From Betaproteobacteria bacterium (lineage in GTDB: Bacteria > Pseudomonadota > Gammaproteobacteria > Burkholderiales > Usitatibacteraceae), in NCBI GenBank assembly GCA_016720855.1, contig JADKJU010000001.1, forward strand, positions 303,501 to 367,500: a stretch of 64,000 bases of DNA, written 5' to 3'. The position numbers and the translations under genes are program-made. This document shows positions 58,512 to 64,000 of this stretch, in pieces. The notes beneath the pieces are model-generated. The model worked only from the letters and a program-made list of their open reading frames with translations, made no database searches and was not told the origin of the DNA. The stretch's first letter is position 1; every line of letters begins with the position of its first letter.

Positions 58512-60139
58512 GATATGGCTTTACTCTGTCAAGAGGGTGCATTGAATCCTCCGGGGTATTCGGATGAGGTTTGCGGATCTGTTGCCGGACGGGGAACGCG
58601 GCGGAGCCGGGTGTGGATGCGACGGTTGTTCATGCTGATATGCGTGGGTTGGTTACCGACAGATCAAGTGTTCGTCGCGGGGCTTCCTGCGGTCTAGGGA
58701 CTGAGATCGCCGCTTGCGCGGGCACCAATAACGTTTTCGTGGATTCCCCTGTGGCCGTGGCTGCGTCGCGTTCCCGGTCCGGCATCGGATGGTTGTCTTG
58801 GTTCGAGTTCTCCCTCAAGACCTTGCATTGATCGAATGGGTGCATGCATGGGTTCAATGGCTTGCGGTCGCGGCGGTGGGGACGTTGCGGGGCAAGCCCT
58901 GCCAACCTGTTGCGTTGACCTCTTTGGCGATGGCCCACACGAAGCCCGTCAACTCGCGGGCTACGGCCACCGCGCACTTGTTCTTCGGCACGCGGCGCGC
59001 CAGCAGTCGCGTGAACTTGGCATGCAATCGCAGCTGCGCCTTCCACGCGATGTCGGTCACCGCTTTGGGCAGATCGGCCTGGCGCGTGGCGATGATCGGC
59101 GTCACCCGTGCGGGGTGTCGGTAGTGCCAGGCAACCTCGACCAACATGCGCCGTGCCGCGCTGTTGCCGGCCTTGGTGATCGAGCCCTGGCGGCGTTTCT
59201 GGCCCGAGGAATGCTCCCCGGGAACCAGTCCGACATAGGCCATCAGGCGACGCGGAGCGTCGAAGCGCTCGAAGTTTTGCGCTCGCTTACCAGCGTCATC
59301 CCCGCCAGCAGTTGCACACCGCGCAAGGCTTGCAGCGCCTCCACCAGCGGCGCCAGGCCCCACGTGGGCAACACCTCGCGCATGGCTTGCTCCAGACGCC
59401 CGATGCGCTGGCTGGATTCGGTGATCGAGTACAGGTACTCCTGAAAGGCGATTTGCTGCACCGGGTAGCCCATCTTCAGTGTCGCCAACCAGCGCAGATG
59501 GGCACCCGTCCACGAACTCTTGCCCGCGTAGGGGATGCCATTGCGCAGCAGCAGCGCCTTCAGGCGATGGCGCCCATTACGACGCTCACGCACGGCGTCC
59601 TCACGAGCACGCACCAGATCGCGCACCGCCTCGTCCGCCTCGTCGGGAACCCGTATTGCCGTCAGGCTCACCCGCACGCGCAAGCCGGGCCAGCATCATC
59701 GCGTCACGACGGTCGGTCTTCACGCGCTCACCCGATCGCTTCGGGATGGACGACGGCGCCACCACGTCACAGGCAATGCCGAGCGTGTGCAGATGTCGCC
59801 ACACCACGAACCCGCAGGGGCCAGCCTCGTAGACCACTTGCAACCGGTGACCGGTGCTGATCCACTTGCGCAGCGCTTTCGACAATGCTGGCAAGTCCCC
59901 GCCAATGCTGCCCAGGTGCCGGACCTCACCATCACGAGCGCCATGCGCCGTCGCAATGTCGATGCTGTCCTTGTGCACGTCCAGTCCCACGTACAGAATG
60001 CTGGATTCGTTCATGGCTCGTCTCCTGGCTGAGTTTCAACGGCCCTCGTGGCGCATTGATGTGGCTCTGCACGCCTTCGGCGTGCAATTCACGGTATCCC
60101 GGGAGACGGGCCGCCTCAACTCAACAAGCCATCTTGTCT
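58512..60139. mobile_element. IS110/IS1111-type insertion sequence A (about 1.63 kb)
   Basis: Inserted between GTT and AGACG of the attC-4 R' box; removing it restores GAGCGTT-AGACGTCGTTC, and that cassette start is the exact complement of GAACGACGTCTAAC at 60781-60794. Subterminal inverted sequences ATGGCTTT (left, 58516-58523) and AAGCCAT (right, 60126-60132) fit IS1111-type ends. No flanking duplication. The non-coding part 60015-60139 includes a hairpin (CACGCCTTCGGCGTG), where IS110 elements encode their bridge RNA. Confidence 0.78.
58854..60014 (-). pseudogene. IS110-family transposase, two frameshifts
   Basis: Three consecutive minus-strand frames make one transposase: 60014-~59665 (MNESSILYVGLDVHKDSIDIATA...RVKTDRRDAMMLARLARAGE, the RuvC-like DEDD part), ~59683-~59280 (LTAIRVPDEADEAVRDLVRARED...ALRGVQLLAGMTLVSE) and ~59280-58854 (RRLMAYVGLVPGEHSSGQKRRQGSITKAGNSAARRMLVEVAWHYR, the Ser-containing Tnp20 part). 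The frame changes after ARAGE and after TLVSE. Presumably inactive. Confidence 0.85.
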
Positions 60140-60166
60140 AGACGTCGTTCGGGGCATCGTGATAAC

Positions 60167-60182
60167 ATAGCGGATATGCTAT
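60167..60182. promoter_or_regulatory. Inverted repeat before the HigBA-like genes
   Basis: ATAGC-GGATAT-GCTAT lies 10-25 bases before the toxin start inside an AT-rich stretch; it is a plausible autoregulatory operator for the downstream HigA-like antitoxin. Confidence 0.4.
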
Positions 60183-60191
60183 ACGCTTGTT

Positions 60192-60502
60192 GTGATCTGG
60201 TCCGTCACCTTCTTCAGCGGCCGAGTCGAGTCAGAGATCCTCTCTCTGGCGCCGGGCTTCGTCGGCCGGTTCATCCGATACGCCGAGCGAATGGAGCAGT
60301 TCGGGCCAGACTTGGGAATGCCGCATACCCGTGCCATGGGTGGCGGCTTGTTCGAACTCCGGATAAAGGCCGCGGAGGGAATTGCGAGGGTGTTCTACTG
60401 CACCGTGATTGACAGGCGCATCGTCTTCTCGTGAAGACGACCGACAAAACCCCGCTCAAGGAACTCGAGATCGCGCGGCGCCGAATGAAGGAAGTGACAT
60501 GA
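60192..60502 (+). pseudogene. Cassette 5a: HigB/RelE-like toxin, frameshifted
   Basis: From GTG 60192 the frame reads MIWSVTFFSGRVESEILSL...MGGGLFELRIKAAEGIARVFYCTVIDRRIVFS and stops at 60434, about 20-30 residues early for the phage-derived Gp49/HigB-like family. The neighbouring frame continues VKTTDKTPLKELEIARRRMKEVT and ends at 60502, overlapping the antitoxin start by ATGA, the usual arrangement. A short deletion near 60430 therefore broke the toxin. Start GTG is uncertain. Confidence 0.72.
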
Positions 60503-60840
60503 CCAGCACGCTGAAACAATTCAAGAAGCGAGCTCTTGCTCGCCCGGAAGTGAAATCGGCCTACGAGGCCTCCGCTGAAGAGTTTGCCTTCCTGGACGAG
60601 GTCCTGAAGGCGCGCGCAGCGGCCGGACTGACCCAGGCCGAGGTCGCCGAGCGCATTGGCACCACGCAATCCGCCATCGCGCGATTGGAGTCTGCGGGAA
60701 CAAAACACTCCCCCTCCATAGCCACGTTGCAGAAATACGCGAAGGCGCTGGGACATACGGTGCAGGTGCGGTTAGTGAAAGAACGACGTCTAACACCGCG
60801 TATATGGACTCCCCCCGGAAGGAAAAAGACTGATCGATAG
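60499..60840 (+). CDS. Cassette 5b: HigA-like XRE antitoxin
   Basis: A 113-residue protein with MTSTLKQFKKRALARPEVKSAYEASAEEFAFLDEVLKARAAAGLTQAEVAERIGTTQSAIARLE, an HTH_XRE domain typical of HigA. The C-terminus after VRLVKERR reads into the attC-5 R'' box and then into insertion sequence B (PRIWTPPGRKKTDR), so the last ~15 residues are not native. Confidence 0.8.
   Translation: MTSTLKQFKKRALARPEVKSAYEASAEEFAFLDEVLKARAAAGLTQAEVAERIGTTQSAIARLESAGTKHSPSIATLQKYAKALGHTVQVRLVKERRLTPRIWTPPGRKKTDR
60787..60801 (+). other. attC-5, left part
   Basis: R'' CGTCTAAC followed by ACCGCGT, the same arm sequence as attC-2 (CTAACACCGCGTTCGAGCGG). The remainder resumes as TTGGAGCGGACCGTG at 61413 after insertion sequence B. 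Confidence 0.72.
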
Positions 60841-61412
60841 TTGTGGCAAGTCGGGAGAGCCTGCAGTCGTATATCCGGCATCGTGAGTGGGCTCGTTGTG
60901 GCCCGTGCCGACATGGAATCTGCGAACACCGAAGCGCCAATCGTTACGAGCGGCAAGCGTGCAGCTGCCGGCAGTGTTATCGGCGTCTAGCGGTGTGGGG
61001 GTGACCCTGGGTGCCATGATGGGCGATCAATCTCTACGCAAGGCTCGAGGTGGTTGAGAGGTGTGGAAAGGTTTTCAGGCCGGTAACGGAAACGCCGTGC
61101 GGGTAACCGTTGAGCCATCGGGCCCAGTAGTGGGCAGAGCCGCACGCTTCCATGATCACCAGGCCCACCGCGCGGTTGGCGAACCAGCGCTCGAACTGGG
61201 TACGCGAAAGGCGATGCGATTCGATCACCCGCCAGGAGCTGTCTGCGACAGCAAGCTGGAACACGGATTTCGCCAGATCGACACCCACGACCGGCAAAGC
61301 GGCGGTAGCATTCATCTTGGACTCCTTCTGGTTGATCACTGACACCCCACACCACATGAGGCCAGCTGGCACGATGATGCTGCACCACAATCAGGGGGAG
61401 TCCATCCCATCA
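60802..61412. mobile_element. IS110/IS1111-type insertion sequence B, internally deleted (about 0.6 kb)
   Basis: Subterminal inverted repeats ATGGACTCCCCC (60804-60815) and GGGGGAGTCCAT (61394-61405) are perfect over 12 bases. Only ~0.6 kb remain, with the N-terminal quarter of a transposase. It sits in the L'' arm of attC-5, a different position from element A. The segment 60841-61033 has no gene that I can see. Confidence 0.7.
61034..61315 (-). pseudogene. IS110-family transposase, N-terminal fragment
   Basis: MNATAALPVVGVDLAKSVFQLAVADSSWRVIESHRLSRTQFERWFANRAVGLVIMEACGSAHYWARWLNG is the RuvC-like N-terminus (catalytic Asp in GVDLAK, Glu in MEACGS). After GYPHGVSVTG the frame leaves the family sequence (LKTFPHLSTTSSLA) and stops. 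It is a different transposase from that of element A. Confidence 0.8.
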
Positions 61413-61519
61413 TTGGAGCGGACCGTGATGCATCGTGGATGCTCCGTGCTCGCAATAGATTGCGTGCTTGCCGGTGCGGAACCGCAGCAGTGGCCGGCCG
61501 CTCAACTCGGTCGTTAGAC
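61413..61519 (+). other. attC-5, right part
   Basis: TTGGAGCGGACCGTG, then a long imperfect palindrome and GGCCGGCCGCTCAACTCGGTC with R' GTTAGAC at 61513-61519. It matches attC-2 closely at both ends. Cassette 6 begins at 61514. Confidence 0.75.
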
Positions 61520-61564
61520 TGCAACTTGTCCGCCTCTGCGCCGATCAAAGAGTGAGGAAACTGG

Positions 61565-61759
61565 GGGCCTCCTAAAGTCAGCGAAATACTGCGCCTTCTG
61601 AACGATGACGGGTGGCATCTGGTGACGACGCGCGGCAGCCATCGGCAGTTCAAACATCCGACTAAGCCCGGGCGCGTTACGGTGCACGGTAAACCCGGCG
61701 ACGACGTCGCTCCGGGTACACTAAATAGCATCCTGAAGCAGTCCGGGCTCAAGAAGTGA
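61565..61759 (+). pseudogene. hicA: Cassette 6a: HicA-like toxin reading frame without a start codon
   Basis: The frame GPPKVSEILRLLNDDGWHLV...TRGSHRQFKHPTKPGRVTV...APGTLNSILKQSGLKK is a complete HicA double-stranded-RNA-binding-fold toxin with the catalytic His in GSHRQFKHP. The codon before Pro-Pro is GGG, and the frame has no ATG, GTG, TTG or CTG between the stop at 61553-61555 and Lys61574. A GTG at 61552 is in another frame and ends after seven codons. The toxin is probably not made, or is started unusually. Confidence 0.7.
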
Positions 61760-61766
61760 GGGTCAC

Positions 61767-61979
61767 ATGCGCTATGCCGTAGTAATCGAGAAGGCTGAAG
61801 GCAACTTTTCCGCCTACGTACCCGACCTCCCTGGGTGCATTTCTACTGGCGACACTGTTGCCGAGGCCGAACAGTCCATCCGTGAAGCCATTGAGCTTCA
61901 TCTCTCGGGAATGCGGGAAGACGGAACACCTATCCCGCCACCCTCGATCCAAGTCGACTACGTGGAAGTTGCAGGCTAA
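61767..61979 (+). CDS. hicB: Cassette 6b: HicB-like antitoxin
   Basis: A 70-residue protein: MRYAVVIEKAEGNFSAYVPDLPGCISTGDTVAEAEQSIREAIELHLSGMREDGTPIPPP, the partial RNase H fold of HicB. It follows HicA by seven bases (AGGGTCAC ribosome site). The usual C-terminal DNA-binding domain is short or missing. Its stop lies at the attC-6 scar. Confidence 0.85.
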   Translation: MRYAVVIEKAEGNFSAYVPDLPGCISTGDTVAEAEQSIREAIELHLSGMREDGTPIPPPSIQVDYVEVAG

Positions 61980-61991
61980 TTATCGTTAGGC
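61970..61991 (+). other. attC-6 scar (centre deleted)
   Basis: GTTGCAGGCTAAT is an 11/13 match to the complement of the start of cassette 6 (GTTAGACTGCAAC), followed after five bases by R' GTTAGGC (61985-61991). The central hairpin of the site is missing. Confidence 0.55.
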
Positions 61992-62028
61992 ATCAGGGGC
62001 CGGCGCGGTGCCGCACTTGGAGAATGCC

Positions 62029-62457
62029 ATGGGACACAAGCCTGAAAGCGAGAATCGCGAGCCAGTGATCCTTGGACCGGGCGAGGGTCGCAAGTACCCG
62101 ATGGGACGTATTTCGGCTGTGTTCAAGGCCGACGGAAGCGAAACCCAGCAGCGCTACTCAATCTCGGAATGGTGGCTCGAGCCGAACACCAAAGGGCCGG
62201 GCCCTCATTCGCACCCGGAAGATGACGTCTTCTACGTGATCGAAGGGACGATGAGCGTTCTCATCGACAAGGTGTGGAAGCACGCCGAGCGCGGATCCTT
62301 CGTGCTGATCCCTGGCGGAGTCACGCACGACTTCGAGAATCGCGGCACGGTACGTGCAGGAATCCTGAACGTGTCCGCTCCAGGCGACTTCGAGCCGCAC
62401 ATGCAAGGCATAGCCGAGTGGTTTGCGCGGCATCCACCGGGGGACACTGATGCCTAA
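62029..62457 (+). CDS. Cassette 7: cupin-domain protein
   Basis: A 142-residue single cupin: GPHSHPEDDVFYVIEGTMSVLID contains the metal-binding His-x-His...Glu set and GSFVLIPGGVTHDFENRG the second motif with His. ATG 62029 has GGAGA upstream; GTG 62008 is an alternative start. Cassette limits 61986-62526. Specific role unknown; single cupins include isomerases, dioxygenases and sugar epimerases. Confidence 0.75.
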   Translation: MGHKPESENREPVILGPGEGRKYPMGRISAVFKADGSETQQRYSISEWWLEPNTKGPGPHSHPEDDVFYVIEGTMSVLIDKVWKHAERGSFVLIPGGVTHDFENRGTVRAGILNVSAPGDFEPHMQGIAEWFARHPPGDTDA

Positions 62458-62532
62458 CCCGTCGAATATGGACTCTGGCCGCCCCTGGCCGCGGCCGAGG
62501 CATCGTGCGGCCGCTCAACGCAATCGTTGGGT
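62449..62532 (+). other. attC-7
   Basis: R'' GCCTAAC (62452-62458), palindromic GGCCGCCCCTGGCCGCGGCC and GGCCGCTCAACGCAATC, R' GTTGGGT at 62526-62532. CTGATGCCTAAC complements the cassette 7 start over 12 bases. Complete. Confidence 0.85.
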
Positions 62533-62824
62533 ATATAGAGGGAGGAGCGACTGATCTATCAACGGATTGACGCACCCTTGGTGCCTTACTTCGTGTAAGC
62601 CGCATAGAAGCGACCCTACCCGATGCGGAACACATCGCTCAATCCGACGGCCAAAAGACCGCGTTTTCGGCTTCCGTCCGCTGCGCTTCGGTGCGGCTTA
62701 GCTTGAACGATAGGCTCACTTGAACAGGCGTTCGAATCGGGCGGGTAACCAGGGAGCTCTCTGAAGTGCGCAAACCGTCAAGCCTTCAGGCTGTGAAGAC
62801 ACTGTTTGCTGCGTCAGGCGGTGT
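62533..62824. other. Non-coding tail of the array with attC-like remnants
   Basis: About 290 bases without a convincing gene. TCCGTCCGCTGCGCTTCGGTGCGGCTTAGCTTGAACGATAGGC (62676-62718) resembles the right half of an attC with a mutated R' (CGATAGG). No R'' complementary to the cassette start GTTGGGTAT exists to the right, so the last cassette has lost its site. Confidence 0.45.
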
Positions 62825-63172
62825 ATGCGCATTCCCAGGTTGACCAGTGCTGAAGATCCCGTCCAGCGCCAGCTCGATGCCTACAACGCCCACGACCTCG
62901 AGCGCTTCGTGGCGGAGTACGTCGACGACATCCGGGTCTTCCGGCCTCCAGCCACGCAGCCCGTGCTGTCCGGCAAGGCGGCGTTCGCCGAGCATTACGC
63001 GAGGAACCGCTTCAATCTCCCCGCGTTGCACGCGAAGCTCGCAAGCCGCATCGTGTCGGGCAACATCGTCGTCGATCACGAAGAGATCACGGGGCTCCCG
63101 GAAGGGAGGCGCTCGGCCGTGGCAGTGTACGAGGTGGCCGACGGCCGTATCCGAAACGTCTGGTTCTTCTAG
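62825..63172 (+). CDS. SnoaL-like / nuclear transport factor 2-fold protein
   Basis: A 115-residue protein: DPVQRQLDAYNAHDLERFVAEYVDDIRVFRPP, GKAAFAEHYARNRFN, VDHEEITGLPEGRRSAVAVYEVADGRIRNVWFF, the NTF2-like/steroid-delta-isomerase fold. It is GC-rich, so it may belong to the chromosome or be a former cassette; a GTTAGAG box (63191-63197) follows it. Substrate unknown. Confidence 0.72.
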   Translation: MRIPRLTSAEDPVQRQLDAYNAHDLERFVAEYVDDIRVFRPPATQPVLSGKAAFAEHYARNRFNLPALHAKLASRIVSGNIVVDHEEITGLPEGRRSAVAVYEVADGRIRNVWFF

Positions 63173-63205
63173 CGGACCGGAAACTCGACCGTTAGAGGAT
63201 CGAGG

Positions 63206-64000
63206 CTAGGCGCCCGGAGGTGGCGGTTCGTCCTCAGTCTCTGCCTCGGGCTCCGGCGGCAGCCACGAGGCGCGGCGCTTCTCCAGGAATGCCGCAACCC
63301 CTTCGGTGCCTTCGGGTGAGGACCGGATCCGCGCGATGCGTTCGGCGGTGTCCTGGATCAGCTCGCTCGTGACAGGGCGCCCGGCCACGGCCCGGATGAG
63401 CGACTTGGATTCGAACTGGGCAGCCGGCCCGCAGGCGAGGAGGGCCTTGACGATCTTCGCGATCTTTTCATCGAGGTCCTCGTCGTCCTTGGCCAGTTCG
63501 TGCACGAGGCCCAGCCGCCACGCATCGGAGGGGTCGATCGGTTCACCCGTGAGGAAGTAGCGGCGCGCGGCGCGCTGGCCGATCGCGGCGACCACGTAAG
63601 GGGAGATGACCGATGGAATGAGGCCGAGCTTGGCTTCCGTCAGCGCAAAGGTCGCGGAGAGCGTGGCCACTGCGATGTCGCAGCAGGCCACGAGACCCAC
63701 CCCGCCCCCATAGGCGGGTCCCTGCACACGGGCGATGGTGGGCTTGCGAAGCTCGGACAGCGTGCGCATGAGCGCGGCGAGCGCCATCGCGTCGCGCCGG
63801 TTGGCGTCAACGGAAGCGCCGGCCACGCGACGCATCCAGTTGAGATCCGCGCCCGCGGAGAAGGATCGCCCGACGCTCGACAGCACGACGACGCGGATGC
63901 CGTCCTCGGCTTCCATGGAGCGAAGCGCCTCCGTGAGTTCGACGATCAGCGCGTCGTCGAAGACGTTGTGCCTCTCGGGGCGATTGAGGGTCACCAGGCC
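63206..64000 (-). CDS. liuC: Methylglutaconyl-CoA hydratase-like crotonase, N-terminus beyond the window
   Basis: The frame is open to the right edge (reads GLVTLNRPERHNVFDDALIVEL), so the start lies outside. Motifs: LSSVGRSFSAGADLNWMRRV, GPAYGGGVGLVACCDIAVA, LTEAKLGLIPSVISPYVVAAIG, and a C-terminal FLEKRRASWLPPEPEAETEDEPPPP tail rich in acidic residues and proline. The first catalytic Glu position is Gly (GGGVGLV) and the second is Glu in LTEAKLGLI, the pattern of methylglutaconyl-CoA and related hydratases in leucine or acyclic terpene degradation. Confidence 0.8.
   Translation of the reverse strand, partial: GLVTLNRPERHNVFDDALIVELTEALRSMEAEDGIRVVVLSSVGRSFSAGADLNWMRRVAGASVDANRRDAMALAALMRTLSELRKPTIARVQGPAYGGGVGLVACCDIAVATLSATFALTEAKLGLIPSVISPYVVAAIGQRAARRYFLTGEPIDPSDAWRLGLVHELAKDDEDLDEKIAKIVKALLACGPAAQFESKSLIRAVAGRPVTSELIQDTAERIARIRSSPEGTEGVAAFLEKRRASWLPPEPEAETEDEPPPPGA

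Noticed and set aside
60841..61033. A gene between the HigA-like antitoxin and the IS110 fragment
   Set aside because: Only short frames inside the IS remnant; no motif or ribosome site.
54550..63200. Prophage or integrative conjugative element
   Set aside because: No phage structural, relaxase or integrase genes; the gene sizes and attC spacing fit a cassette array.
54000..64000. Integron integrase gene
   Set aside because: No tyrosine recombinase frame found on either strand in the array or its flanks within the window.

Overview
High-GC chromosomal DNA of a betaproteobacterium, probably Burkholderiales or Nitrosomonadales-like. The signs are a Bug-type tripartite tricarboxylate receptor, a LivGFKHM uptake system, EtfBA with a PsrA-like operator, IcmF and ZapE, together with uniformly GC-rich third codon positions from 1 to about 54.1 kb. 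I cannot name the species.

Layout. 0-11.6 kb: the end of zapE, an acrylyl-CoA reductase (acuI type), prpE, a Mug-like glycosylase, then a folate/one-carbon pair (a pabB fused to 5-formyl-THF cyclo-ligase, overlapping folD), an acyl-CoA ligase, an alpha/beta hydrolase and a CrtI-like oxidoreductase. 11.6-23.7 kb: a 186-bp palindromic element, a crotonase-fold protein, a TPR/beta-barrel protein with a FecR-domain partner, and two ~1.1-kaa secreted choice-of-anchor-D (ASH-repeat) paralogues, each preceded by a copy of the same structured leader. 23.8-33.8 kb: branched-chain amino-acid type ABC transporter, acyl-CoA ligase, etfBA and acyl-CoA dehydrogenase. 33.8-39.1 kb (minus strand): valine catabolism (mmsA, mmsB, enoyl-CoA hydratase), a FAH-family protein and a membrane GGDEF protein. 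39.2-44.5 kb: GntR regulator with its operator, Bug receptor, MmgE/PrpD, D-2-hydroxyacid dehydrogenase, class I aldolase. 44.5-54.1 kb: methylcrotonyl-CoA-type biotin carboxylase, AraC regulator, and a cobalamin module (icmF, acuI paralogue, B12-binding protein, DUF1289-CWC protein, PduO adenosyltransferase). Together these core genes form a branched-chain amino acid and short-chain acyl-CoA catabolic region: uptake, CoA activation, dehydrogenation with ETF, hydration, C4 isomerisation and propionyl-CoA handling.

54.5-63.2 kb is very different: lower GC, short genes, and a run of integron attC sites without an integrase gene in the window (a CALIN-type cassette array). For most cassettes I can match the first 8-14 bases to the complement of the R'' box of that cassette's own attC. 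The cassettes carry a small membrane protein, a small ferredoxin-like-fold protein, a PD-(D/E)XK-like protein, a two-gene TIR-like plus caspase-like operon that looks like a type IV Thoeris-type anti-phage system, a HigB-HigA pair with a broken toxin, HicAB, and a cupin. Three insertion sequences lie inside attC sites: an IS481-family element with a 6-bp target duplication, and two IS110/IS1111-type elements. The window ends in the 5'-truncated reading of a methylglutaconyl-CoA hydratase-like gene.

The TIR-caspase cassette is the most interesting system here. Next come the PabB-cyclo-ligase fusion, the duplicated RNA-like leader of the ASH-repeat genes, and the attC-targeting insertion sequences.
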